Origin: Clostridia bacterium
Lineage (GTDB): Bacteria > Bacillota > Clostridia > Christensenellales > Aristaeellaceae
Direction of reading: 5' to 3'
Assembly (NCBI GenBank): GCA_017534885.1
Contig: JAFXVR010000008.1
Location: 1-64,000 of the forward strand
DNA: 64,000 bases
Part shown: positions 53,656 through 62,256 of the stretch, piece after piece
How the letters are laid out: every line of letters begins with the position of its first letter
Numbering within the stretch: the first letter of the stretch is position 1
The notes under the pieces: model-generated
The model's input: only the letters and a program-made list of their open reading frames with translations
What the model was told of the DNA's origin: nothing
The model's database searches: none
Made by a program: the position numbers and the translations under genes

Positions 53656-55014
53656 ATGTCAGCATCAAATCAGGCCCCTGTCCAGAAGAAGCGGCTGAGC
53701 CAGCGCGAGGCAATCCTCCAGGATCCGCGTTTCCGGGGCATCGAACCCTTTGCGTCCAAAGTCTGGCTGGCTTCCCCCACCATGCACGGGGAGGAGCAGC
53801 GCTGGGTGGACGAGGCCATCCAGACCAACTGGGTGTCCACCGTCGGCGCGAATATCGACGCCATTGAAAGGCAGATCGCCGAGTATATTGGCTGCAAATA
53901 CGCCGTGGCGCTGTCCGCCGGCACCGCCGCCCTGCACCTGGCTACCAAGCTGGCGGGCGAGAAGCTCTACGGCCAGGCCCGACCCAACGAGGGCACGCTC
54001 CAGGGCAAGCGGGTCTTCTGCTCCGACTGCACCTTTGACGCCTCCATCAACCCCGTTGCCTACGAGGACGGCGAGGCGGTGTTCATCGACACGGAGCCCG
54101 ACACCTGGAACATGAGCCCCGAGGCCCTCGAGAAGGCCTTCGAGCTCTATCCCGATACGCGGCTGATCATCGTGGCGCACCTCTACGGCACCCCGGGCAA
54201 GATGGAGGAGATCAAGGACATCGCCGACCGCCACGGCGCGCTGATTGTGGAGGACGCGGCTGAATCCCTGGGCGCGAAGTACAAGCTGCGGGGCAAGTGG
54301 GTGGAAACCGGCAACCTGGGCGGCTTCAACTGCATTTCCTTCAACGGCAACAAGATCGTGACGGGCTCCTCCGGCGGCATGTTCCTGACCAACAGCCTCG
54401 AAGACGCCAACAAGGTGCGCAAGTGGTCCACCCAGAGCCGGGAAAACGCGCCCTGGTATCAGCACGAGGAAATCGGCTACAACTACCGCATGAGCAATAT
54501 CATCGCGGGCGTGGTGCGGGGTCAGCTGCCCTACCTGGACGAGCATATCGCCCAGAAGAAGGCGATCTATGAGCGCTACAAGGCCGGATTGAGCGACCTG
54601 CCCGTGCAGATGAATCCCTTTGATCCCCAGAAGAGCATCCCGAATTATTGGCTCAGCTGCATGATCCTCGACCCGGACGTGATGTGCCCCACCGTGCGCG
54701 GGGAGCAGGAAGCGCTGTATGTCCATGAGTCCGGCCGCAGCTGCCCGACGGAGATCCTCGCCGCCATCGCTGCCTTCAACGCGGAGGGCCGGCCCATCTG
54801 GAAGCCCATGCACATGCAGCCCATCTACCGCACCCATGCCTTTGTGACGGTGGAGGGCAACGGCCGCGGCCGCAGCAACGCCTACATCGCCGGCAGCGGC
54901 GCGGATGTGGGCGCGGACATCTTCCACCGCGGCCTCTGCCTGCCCAGCGACAACAAGATGACCCCCGAGCAGCAGGATGTGGTCATTGAGATCATCCACC
55001 GCTGCTTCGACTGA
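53656..55014 (+). CDS. DegT/DnrJ/EryC1/StrS-family sugar aminotransferase
   Basis: The 452-residue PLP enzyme has ALSAGTAALHLA (phosphate loop), the VEDAAESLGA motif, and SFNGNKIVTGSSGG, where the Lys (about residue 233) binds PLP. With the upstream dehydratase it would aminate UDP-4-keto-6-deoxy-GlcNAc, as PglE does, giving the 4-amino sugar for a bacillosamine-like residue. The length is longer than the ~390 of PglE because of an insertion around KLYGQARPNEGTLQG. The ATG at 53656 is preferred over an upstream GTG at 53644. Confidence 0.92.
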   Translation: MSASNQAPVQKKRLSQREAILQDPRFRGIEPFASKVWLASPTMHGEEQRWVDEAIQTNWVSTVGANIDAIERQIAEYIGCKYAVALSAGTAALHLATKLAGEKLYGQARPNEGTLQGKRVFCSDCTFDASINPVAYEDGEAVFIDTEPDTWNMSPEALEKAFELYPDTRLIIVAHLYGTPGKMEEIKDIADRHGALIVEDAAESLGAKYKLRGKWVETGNLGGFNCISFNGNKIVTGSSGGMFLTNSLEDANKVRKWSTQSRENAPWYQHEEIGYNYRMSNIIAGVVRGQLPYLDEHIAQKKAIYERYKAGLSDLPVQMNPFDPQKSIPNYWLSCMILDPDVMCPTVRGEQEALYVHESGRSCPTEILAAIAAFNAEGRPIWKPMHMQPIYRTHAFVTVEGNGRGRSNAYIAGSGADVGADIFHRGLCLPSDNKMTPEQQDVVIEIIHRCFD

Positions 55015-55032
55015 CGGGCAAGGAGCGTCCAC

Positions 55033-55710
55033 GTGAACAGGCATTCGTTTTATGAGCGCTTCGTCAAGCGGTGCTTCGACGTGCTGCTGTGCGGGCTGGC
55101 GCTGATCGTGCTCTCCCCGGTCTTCCTGCTGACGGCCCTCGCCATCAAGCTGTCCAGCCCCGGCCCGGTCTTCTATTATTCCATGCGCCTGGGCAAGGAC
55201 AAGGTACCCTTCCGCTTCTACAAGTTCCGCTCCATGCATCCCCCCAAGGGAAATGACAAGGGTCTGTGCATCGCCGATGCCGACCGGGCCTTCCCGGTGG
55301 GGCGCGTGATCCGGCGGCTGAAGATCGATGAGCTGCCCCAGCTGATCAACGTCATCCAGGGGCGAATGTCCATCGTCGGCCCCCGGCCCATGGCGGCCAA
55401 CAGCGTGGACAACTTCTACAGCGGGCGCTATGAGGTCGTTTCCTCCATCCGCCCCGGCCTGACCAGCGCGGCCAGCCTCTACGACTACACGGTGGGCGAT
55501 ACCTACTCTGATGAAAAAGCCTACCGCGAGAACGTGGTGCCGGTCAAGCTGGAGATGGAGCTGCTCTATGTAAAGAAACAGTCCTTCCCCTACGATGTGT
55601 CCCTGGTGTGGCGCACCATCGTCACCATTGTGCTGGTGCTCTTCCACAGCAAGAATCTGCCGGTTCAGCCGGAACTGAAGGAGATCAGTGTAAAGCGCCA
55701 TGACAAGTGA
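55033..55710 (+). CDS. PglC-type polyprenyl-phosphate phosphosugar transferase
   Basis: The 225-residue protein has a single re-entrant N-terminal helix (about 15-35, CGLALIVLSPVFLLTALAIKL), SPGPVFYYSMRLG and FYKFRSMH, the catalytic DE pair in RRLKIDELPQLINVIQGRMSIVGPRP, and a C-terminal amphipathic helix. This matches small monotopic phosphoglycosyl transferases that move a phospho-sugar (bacillosamine- or QuiNAc-type) to undecaprenyl phosphate and start glycan assembly. The start is GTG with AAGGAGCG upstream. The next gene overlaps its end by 11 nt. Confidence 0.93.
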   Translation: MNRHSFYERFVKRCFDVLLCGLALIVLSPVFLLTALAIKLSSPGPVFYYSMRLGKDKVPFRFYKFRSMHPPKGNDKGLCIADADRAFPVGRVIRRLKIDELPQLINVIQGRMSIVGPRPMAANSVDNFYSGRYEVVSSIRPGLTSAASLYDYTVGDTYSDEKAYRENVVPVKLEMELLYVKKQSFPYDVSLVWRTIVTIVLVLFHSKNLPVQPELKEISVKRHDK

Positions 55711-56221
55711 TCTGACATTCATCCGCGAGGTGGACAGCCTCCGGTATTACCGCTATGAACCCCGGCTCTTCCGCTGGTACCACGCGGGCTACCCGGAGTA
55801 TGCCGCGCCGACGGCGTCTCATCAGGCGCGGATGCTGATTGAATACCTGCAGGGCGGCTTCCACGTCATCTATATGGCGGATGCCACCGATGAGGTCCTG
55901 GGCTACCTGGTGGTGGCGCCGGGCGGACGGCGGCTGACCTGCTCCGCGAAGGAAGACATCGTGCTGGGGCCCATCTGGATCAGGCCTTCCAAGCGCGGCC
56001 AGGGCCTGGGCACCCGGGGCATCCATGCGGTGCTGCACGATCTGGGGGAAACATACCGGGACGCCTGGGAATACATCAAGACAGACAACATCGCCTCCAT
56101 CCGGTCTGTGGAGAAGAACGGCTTCACCCTGATGGGGCATGGCGTTGAAAAGGGGCCCCTGCGCCGGGTCTATCCGGCGGACGAGGGCGCTGACCTGATT
56201 TATCGATATCACGCGGAGTGA
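55700..56221 (+). CDS. GNAT-family N-acetyltransferase
   Basis: The 173-residue protein has the acetyl-CoA loop RGQGLGTRGIHAVL (about 92-105, Q/RxxGxG/A) and the late ASIRSVEKNGF strand. Family members acetylate amines. In PglD-type pathways the N-acetyltransferase is a left-handed beta-helix protein, so this may be a different modification of the same glycan. It overlaps the PglC-like gene by 11 nt. Confidence 0.85.
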   Translation: MTSDLTFIREVDSLRYYRYEPRLFRWYHAGYPEYAAPTASHQARMLIEYLQGGFHVIYMADATDEVLGYLVVAPGGRRLTCSAKEDIVLGPIWIRPSKRGQGLGTRGIHAVLHDLGETYRDAWEYIKTDNIASIRSVEKNGFTLMGHGVEKGPLRRVYPADEGADLIYRYHAE

Positions 56222-56227
56222 AACGTC

Positions 56228-57382
56228 ATGGACTGGAGTAATAAGCGCATCCTGGTGCTGGACGGCGGCTCCCGGCAATGCCTGCCGGTGCTGAAGGGCC
56301 TGCACGACATCGGCTGCCGGATCACCACCGTCAACGAGAGCAGGCTGGACAACGGCTATTCCTCGCGTTATCCCGATGAGCGCCTGCTGCGCGGCAAGGG
56401 CGACCCCTGGGCATACATCCTGGAGCAGGTGAAGACGGGAAAGTACGACGCCCTGATTCCGCTCTCGGACGCCTCCACCGACCTGGTGACCCGTCATCTG
56501 GCGGAGCTGAAGCCCCACGTGTGCATCCCCGTGCCGGAACGCGAGGTCTTCCTGGACGCCTACAACAAGCAGCACACCATGGAAATCTGCATGGACATCG
56601 GTGTGCCCTGTCCCATCACCCGGCGGGAAAATGAGACGGTGGACGAGGCCGTCAGGAAGATCGGCTTCCCGCTGATCGCCAAGCCGCGCATGGCCTGCGG
56701 CTCGGTGGGCCTGAAGATCGTGCGGGACCGCGGTCAGCTGGACCGCCTGCTCTCCAGCGGGGAAGTGCCCCTGGATGACTATGTGCTGCAGGAATTCATC
56801 CCCCAGACAGGCCGCCAGTACAACATCCACCTGTTCATGGATGACGAACGGAACCTGAAGTCCGGTCTGGTGACCGAGAAGACCCGCTGGTTCCCGGTGG
56901 ACGGCGGCGCCAGCTGCCTCTGCCGCACCATTGAGGACGCGAAGGTGCTGGCGGACTGCGAGAAGCTGATCCACACCATCGGCTGGCGCGGCTACTGCGA
57001 GATCGAGATGATCGAAGACCCCCGGGACGGCCTGTTCAAGGTGATGGAGATCAACGGCCGGGCCTCCGCCAGCATCAAGATCATGCAGCTGGCCGGGATG
57101 AACGTGGGGCAGCAGATGGCTGAGCTGGCTTTCGGCGAGGAAGTCACCGCCTTCACCTGCCAGCGCCAGGACGTGCGCATGCGGCGCATCGCCACCGACC
57201 TGCTCTGGCTGATCAAGGCGCCCGATCGCTTCACCCGCAAGCCCTCCTGGTTCAGCCCTGTGCGCACCCACGAGGTGGTCTTCTCCCTGGCGGATCCCAA
57301 GCCTTTCTTTGCGTCAGCCCTCTCTCTGGTCACCCACGCGATGCGCTATCGCCAAGAAATGGAAGCAAGGAGCAGAAACTGA
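56228..57382 (+). CDS. ATP-grasp ligase (carbamoyl-phosphate-synthase-like) A
   Basis: The 384-residue protein starts with a Rossmann-like preATP-grasp fold (ILVLDGGSRQCLPVLKGL) and has the ATP-grasp core: GFPLIAKPRMACGSVGLKIV (ATP Lys, about 147-166), the QEFIPQTGRQYNIHLF hinge and EIEMIEDPRDGLFKVMEINGRASA (metal-binding Glu/Asn). It is in the CarB-like group that joins a carboxylate to an amine, sulphur or another nucleophile. In a glycan operon it may attach an amino acid or similar group to a sugar; no substrate is provable. It is co-directional with and close to its neighbours. Confidence 0.85.
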   Translation: MDWSNKRILVLDGGSRQCLPVLKGLHDIGCRITTVNESRLDNGYSSRYPDERLLRGKGDPWAYILEQVKTGKYDALIPLSDASTDLVTRHLAELKPHVCIPVPEREVFLDAYNKQHTMEICMDIGVPCPITRRENETVDEAVRKIGFPLIAKPRMACGSVGLKIVRDRGQLDRLLSSGEVPLDDYVLQEFIPQTGRQYNIHLFMDDERNLKSGLVTEKTRWFPVDGGASCLCRTIEDAKVLADCEKLIHTIGWRGYCEIEMIEDPRDGLFKVMEINGRASASIKIMQLAGMNVGQQMAELAFGEEVTAFTCQRQDVRMRRIATDLLWLIKAPDRFTRKPSWFSPVRTHEVVFSLADPKPFFASALSLVTHAMRYRQEMEARSRN

Positions 57383-57383
57383 C

Positions 57384-58034
57384 ATGAGAGTTGTAGTCAT
57401 CGCTCCCCACAATGACGACGAGATCCTGGGCGTCGGCGGCACCATGGCCAAGCTGGTCAAGCTGGGACACGAGGTGATCTCCTGCGAGGTGACCGCGGGT
57501 GACCTGCAGAACGAGATGGTGCAGCGCCAGAAGCGGGAGGCCACCGCGTCCCATGAGCTGATGGGCGTGCAGACCTATTTCATGGATCTGCCGGTGGTGG
57601 GCCTCAGGGAAATGCCCACCCGGGATCTGAACCGGGCCTTTCAGGAAGCCATGAACGAGCTTCAGCCCGATGTGGTCTTCCTGCCCCACAAGGGCGATAT
57701 GCATATCGATCACCGGATGACCATCGAGGCGGCCATGGTGGCCCTGCGGCCTGTCGCCTTCCCGAATCTCAGAGGCCTGTACGCCTATGAGACCCTGTCG
57801 GAGACCGACTGGAACACGCCCTCGGTGGACAACGCCTTCATCCCCACCTTCTTTGTGGACATCACCGAGGAGATGGAGACCAAGCTGGAAGCCATGCGCT
57901 GCCACGCCAGCCAGCTGCTGGACTACCCGCATCCCCGCTCGCTGGAGGCGCTGAAAGCCCTGGCCATGCACCGGGGCAGCACCCTGTGCCGGCCTTACGC
58001 GGAGGCCTTCATGACGCTCCGCCAGCTGCTGTGA
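57384..58034 (+). CDS. PIG-L (LmbE) family N-deacetylase
   Basis: The 216-residue protein has the zinc motif PHNDDEILGVGGT (residues 9-21; the usual PHPDDE with Asn for Pro) and HIDHRMT, the second part of the site. PIG-L enzymes remove the acetyl from GlcNAc-PI or related N-acetyl sugars. Here it could free an amine for the neighbouring ATP-grasp ligases. The start is ATG 57384, 2 nt after the ligase stop, with AAGGAGC inside the previous gene. Confidence 0.9.
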   Translation: MRVVVIAPHNDDEILGVGGTMAKLVKLGHEVISCEVTAGDLQNEMVQRQKREATASHELMGVQTYFMDLPVVGLREMPTRDLNRAFQEAMNELQPDVVFLPHKGDMHIDHRMTIEAAMVALRPVAFPNLRGLYAYETLSETDWNTPSVDNAFIPTFFVDITEEMETKLEAMRCHASQLLDYPHPRSLEALKALAMHRGSTLCRPYAEAFMTLRQLL

Positions 58035-58047
58035 CCGGGAGGTTGGC

Positions 58048-59295
58048 ATGAGCAAGCCCCTGATCAGCGTGGTTGTGCCGGTGTATATGATCGACCGGTA
58101 CGTGGGAATCTGCATCGAGAGCATCCTGCACCAGACCTACAGCGATCTGGAGATCGTACTGGTGGACGACGGCAGCCGTGACCGCTGCCCTGAAATCTGC
58201 GATCTGTACGCCCGCAAGGACAGCCGCATCCGGGTGATCCACAAGCCCAACGGCGGGCTGGTATCCGCCCGGAAGGCCGGACTGCAGGCTTCGGGCGGCG
58301 CGTACATTGCCTGTGTGGACGGCGACGACTGGATCGGGCCGGGCTTCATCGAGAGCCTGTACACCGCGGCCTCGGCCACCGGGGCGGACATGGTCTGCGC
58401 GGGCTTCACCCGGGATCTCTTCAGCCAGTCCGCCAGCTTCACCAATGCGGTGCCGGCGGGGCTCTATGAGGGCGAACGGCTGAAGGCGCTCTGGAAGGAG
58501 ATGCTCTCCTGCGGGCGCTTCTACCGGCCTGGCGTGACCACCTATGTGTGGAACAAACTTTTCCGGCGGCAGGCATTGCTGGCCCCGCAGATGGCGGTGG
58601 ATGCCCGGATCTCCATCGGCGAGGACGGCGCGGTGACCTACCCGGCCTTGCTGGGCTGCAAGCGGGTGGCGGTGACGGAGAATGTGGCCTACCACTACCG
58701 GCAGCGGGAAGACAGCATGCTCAAGCAGCGGGCCTGCTACTCGGATGAGGCCGAAAAGCTGCGGTACCTGTATGACTACCTGCTGCGCTGGGCCGATGGC
58801 ACCGATCCGGCGCTGGGCATCAGGGAGCAGGTGACGGACTATGTGCTGTCCATCGCCCTGATGCGTTCGGGCGGGCGGCTGCCCCAGGACAGCTATTCCA
58901 CCTTTGACAGCCGGTACTTCGGGAAAGACGTGGTCATCTACAGCGCGGGCACCTTCGGCCAGCAGCTGGTGAGCCGCTTCCGGGAGACCGGGCACTGCCG
59001 GGTGACCGCCTGGCTGGACGACGACTGCTGGGAATACCGGCGCTGCTGCATGGACGTCGATCCGGTCGAGCGCATCACCTCGCTGAACTATGACTATGTG
59101 CTGATCGCCACGGTGGACGCCCAGGTGGCAGAGAACGTGATCCGGCGGCTGCTGGATTTAGGCGTCAGCCGGGACAAACTGCTGACGGTCACTGTGCCGG
59201 AAGACCGGGTGGCGCTGATTCAGCGCTTTCTGGATGTGGACGCGCTGCGGGCGGAGGAAGCCGCAGGGAAACGGGAGGTTACATCCCATGCATGA
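58048..59295 (+). CDS. GT2 glycosyltransferase with C-terminal Rossmann-like domain
   Basis: The 415-residue protein has an N-terminal GT-A domain: SVVVPVYMIDRYVGIC, VLVDDGSRDRCPEI and the DGDDW metal motif (91-95). After the GT domain, from about residue 290, a Rossmann-like segment begins VVIYSAGTFGQQLVSRF and continues with DYVLIATVDAQVAENVI, a nucleotide-binding-like fold found fused to or beside glycan enzymes. The function of this extension is unknown. The MBL gene overlaps its stop by 8 nt. Confidence 0.85.
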   Translation: MSKPLISVVVPVYMIDRYVGICIESILHQTYSDLEIVLVDDGSRDRCPEICDLYARKDSRIRVIHKPNGGLVSARKAGLQASGGAYIACVDGDDWIGPGFIESLYTAASATGADMVCAGFTRDLFSQSASFTNAVPAGLYEGERLKALWKEMLSCGRFYRPGVTTYVWNKLFRRQALLAPQMAVDARISIGEDGAVTYPALLGCKRVAVTENVAYHYRQREDSMLKQRACYSDEAEKLRYLYDYLLRWADGTDPALGIREQVTDYVLSIALMRSGGRLPQDSYSTFDSRYFGKDVVIYSAGTFGQQLVSRFRETGHCRVTAWLDDDCWEYRRCCMDVDPVERITSLNYDYVLIATVDAQVAENVIRRLLDLGVSRDKLLTVTVPEDRVALIQRFLDVDALRAEEAAGKREVTSHA

Positions 59296-60052
59296 TTTTG
59301 CGGAACGGGTGCGCACAGCTCCCCTCGGAAAGACCCATCTCTTTGCGGTGGGACAGGCGGGCTTCATTGTGAAATCCGCCTCGGGACAGCTGCTGGCCAT
59401 CGACCTGTACCTGTCCGAGTGCGTGGAGCGGCTGGAAGGCCACAAGGGCTACAAGCGCCTGCTGCCCCAGATCCTCAGCCCCTGGGAGCTGACCTTCGAC
59501 GCGGTGATCTGCACGCATCCGCACCTGGATCACTTCGACATCGACGCGGTACCGGGGATGATCGCCAACGGCCGGACGAAGCTTTTCTGTTCGGTGGATT
59601 GCAAAAAGCTGGTCGATCAGCTGCTGCTGGGCTACCACGGGGATCAGATCACCTATGTCCGTCCCGGTGACACAATGGCGGCGGGGGACTTCAGCCTGAC
59701 TTTTGTCAACTGCGACCACGGCCAGGGTGCGCCGGACGCGGTAGGCGCGGTGGTGCGCGTGGACGGCAGGACGATCTATGAGGCGGGGGATACCTGCCTG
59801 CGCCTCGACCGGGTGGAGGAGATTCCTCAGCCCGTCGATGTGCTGATCGCCCCCATCAACGGGGCTTATGGCAACTTGAGCGAAGCGGACTGCCAGGAGC
59901 TTTCCGCCGCCCTGCGCCCGGGCTTGACCGTGCCCTGCCACTACGGCATGTTCGCATCCCATCACGGGGATGTGGGCCGCTTCTATGAGCTGATGACCGA
60001 GGCCGGCCTGCCCTTCCTGCTGATGCGCCAGGGCGAGCAGTACACCTTTTGA
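59288..60052 (+). CDS. UlaG-like MBL-fold metallohydrolase
   Basis: The 254-residue protein has THPHLDHFDID (HxHxDH), NCDHGQG, EAGDTCLRL and a late PCHYGMF-HHGD segment. This resembles UlaG (L-ascorbate-6-phosphate lactonase), which hydrolyses a cyclic ester, and other sugar-lactone or phosphodiester MBLs. It starts at ATG 59288, overlapping the glycosyltransferase stop. It is part of the tailoring half of the glycan operon. Confidence 0.85.
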   Translation: MHDFAERVRTAPLGKTHLFAVGQAGFIVKSASGQLLAIDLYLSECVERLEGHKGYKRLLPQILSPWELTFDAVICTHPHLDHFDIDAVPGMIANGRTKLFCSVDCKKLVDQLLLGYHGDQITYVRPGDTMAAGDFSLTFVNCDHGQGAPDAVGAVVRVDGRTIYEAGDTCLRLDRVEEIPQPVDVLIAPINGAYGNLSEADCQELSAALRPGLTVPCHYGMFASHHGDVGRFYELMTEAGLPFLLMRQGEQYTF

Positions 60053-60096
60053 CCTGTTTCAACCAATACATATGTCATTCGCGGGAGGTCATTCAC

Positions 60097-61389
60097 ATGA
60101 GCAGAGAGTTTGAAGGCAAGAAGCTGCTGATCCTCGGCGGCAACCCCGAGACCATTCCACTGGTGGAGATCGCCAACAGCTGGGGCATTAAGACCATCGT
60201 CGCCTCGGCGCGGCACACTGACCCCGCCAAGGCCTACGCCTGGAAAGCCTATGATTTTGAGGGGCTGGACGTGGGCGCGGTCATCAAGATCGCCACGGAT
60301 GAGCAGGTGGACGGCGTGCTGGTGGGCGTCGCGGACATTCTGGTGCCCATGTACTGCAAGGTCTGCGAGGCGCTGGACCTGCCCTGCTATGCGACCCAGC
60401 AGATCGTGGACGTCTTTGCCTTCAAGGATGTGTTCAAGGCCACCTGCGAGCGCTACGGCGTGCACGGCATCCCGGAGTTCTACCTGGACGCGGAGATGCG
60501 CCGGGAAGACCTGGACAAGATCGTGTACCCGGTGATGGTCAAGCCGGTGGACAACGGCGGCGGCGTGGGTATGACCGTGGCCTACAACGAGGAGGAGCTC
60601 CGGGCGGGCGTGGCGCTGGCGCTGGAGAATTCCAACAAGAAGCGCTTCATCGTGGAAAAGTACATGCAGTGCGACGACATGGGCATGTACTACACCTTCA
60701 AGGACGGGTACTGCTCGGCCTCCTGCATTTATGACCGCTACACCACAGACGAACAGCCGGGCCTGAGCCGCGTCTGCCTGGGCGGAACCTATCCCTCCAA
60801 GCATCTGGAGGAATACTTCGAGCGGATGCACGCCAACGCCCTGCGGATGTTCAAGGAAATCGGCATCGAGAACGGCATCCTGATGCTCTCCGGCTTCTAT
60901 GAGAACGGCGAGTTCTACGTGTACGATACCGGCTTCCGCCTCCAGGGCGAGGCGCCGCACCTGCTGATGAAGGCCATCCACGGCTTCGATCAGCGGGAAA
61001 TGCTCATCCGCTTTGCGCTGACGGGCTCCGAGGGCGATGTCGACCTCAGCCGGGACGACGACACCCGCCTCAGGGGCAAGTGGGCCGCAACCCTCTGGTT
61101 CCTGCTGAAGGAGGGCACGATCACCCGCATCGAGGGCTTGGATCAGCTGGATCAGGACAAGCGCGTGGTGGCCAACATCCAGCGCCTGCACGAGGGCGAC
61201 ACCGTGCGGCCTGAGTGGATCGGCAATGAGAAACAGGTGCTGACCCGCATGTACCTGGTCTGCGACAGCAAGCTGGAGCTGGCCGACACCCTGAAATACT
61301 ACATGAACACGGTGAAGGTGCTGGACGCGGAAGGCCGCAATATGCTGCTGAAGGGCTTTGACGTGAACAAGGCGCTGGAGCTGAAGTAA
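60097..61389 (+). CDS. ATP-grasp ligase B
   Basis: The 430-residue protein has a preATP-grasp domain (KKLLILGGNPETIPLVEIA), the ATP-binding segment VMVKPVDNGGGVGMTV (about 146-161), RFIVEKYMQ as hinge, and YVYDTGFRLQGEAPH in the metal-binding position. It shares only the fold with ligase A, so they are not a recent duplication. Two ATP-grasp enzymes in one glycan locus suggest sequential amide or peptide-like additions, which is inference. GGGAGGTC precedes the ATG. Confidence 0.85.
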   Translation: MSREFEGKKLLILGGNPETIPLVEIANSWGIKTIVASARHTDPAKAYAWKAYDFEGLDVGAVIKIATDEQVDGVLVGVADILVPMYCKVCEALDLPCYATQQIVDVFAFKDVFKATCERYGVHGIPEFYLDAEMRREDLDKIVYPVMVKPVDNGGGVGMTVAYNEEELRAGVALALENSNKKRFIVEKYMQCDDMGMYYTFKDGYCSASCIYDRYTTDEQPGLSRVCLGGTYPSKHLEEYFERMHANALRMFKEIGIENGILMLSGFYENGEFYVYDTGFRLQGEAPHLLMKAIHGFDQREMLIRFALTGSEGDVDLSRDDDTRLRGKWAATLWFLLKEGTITRIEGLDQLDQDKRVVANIQRLHEGDTVRPEWIGNEKQVLTRMYLVCDSKLELADTLKYYMNTVKVLDAEGRNMLLKGFDVNKALELK

Positions 61390-61441
61390 TCTCTTCCGAC
61401 ACGGTACGGACGGGAGCTGAACGGGAAGGGAGAGAGAACCC

Positions 61442-62212
61442 ATGGAGTTTGAACGCCTCAAGGACAAAGTGATTGTGATCTCCGGCGGCACCAAGGGTGT
61501 GGGCCGGGCCTTCGCCGAGGTGGCCGGTCGCGAAGGCGCAAAGGTCGTCATCGGCGGCCGCGACGAAAAGGCGGGCAAGGAGGCCATCCGGAACATCCGG
61601 ACCTTCGGCTCCGATGCCATGTTTGTGCACACAGACCTTTTGAAGGTGGAGGACTGCCGCCATCTCTTCGACGCGGGCTATGAGAAGTTCGGCCGGATCG
61701 ACGGCTTCTTCAACTATGCGGGCGTGACGCCGGTCTCTCCGCTGGACACCTGCGATGAGGAGACCTTCGACTGGGTGACCAGCGTCAACTACAAGGCAGC
61801 CTTCTTCTGCTGCCAGCAGGCCATCAAGTACATGCGCATGAACGGCGGCGGGAGCATCGTGCTGACCGGCTCGGCCCATGCCTGGGGCGGTCAGAAGGAC
61901 CGCGCGGCCTACGCAATGACCAAGGGCGTGCTGCGCATCCTGAACGAGCACATCGCGCACCAGTACGCCACCGAGCAGATCCGCTGCAACTACCTGACCC
62001 TCGGCTGGACGCCCACCGAGGGCGAGGTCAGCCTGCGCATCAGCCAGGGCGAGAGCGAGGCCGAGCTGAGGAAGCGCGCTGCGGACATTCTGCCCATGGG
62101 CCGCATGTGCGAGCGCAACGACTACATGGAGGCCCTCATCTACCTGATGAGCGACGCCTCCGCCATGATGACGGGCAGCACATTCAGGCTGACGGCGGGA
62201 GAGTACATCTGA
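61442..62212 (+). CDS. Short-chain dehydrogenase/reductase
   Basis: The 256-residue protein has the classical SDR layout: VISGGTKGVGRAFAEVAG (NAD(P) loop, TGxxxGxG with Gly for Thr), FNYAGV (NNAG variant), TGSAHAW (catalytic Ser) and YAMTKGV (YxxxK). It would oxidise or reduce a sugar or small-molecule hydroxyl or keto group. Its position after ATP-grasp B suggests a role in making the attached group or a sugar. GGGAGAG precedes the ATG. Confidence 0.92.
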   Translation: MEFERLKDKVIVISGGTKGVGRAFAEVAGREGAKVVIGGRDEKAGKEAIRNIRTFGSDAMFVHTDLLKVEDCRHLFDAGYEKFGRIDGFFNYAGVTPVSPLDTCDEETFDWVTSVNYKAAFFCCQQAIKYMRMNGGGSIVLTGSAHAWGGQKDRAAYAMTKGVLRILNEHIAHQYATEQIRCNYLTLGWTPTEGEVSLRISQGESEAELRKRAADILPMGRMCERNDYMEALIYLMSDASAMMTGSTFRLTAGEYI

Positions 62213-62256
62213 TGTAGCTTGATGAGACGTGAATGAGATTGAGAGAGGTGAACGCA

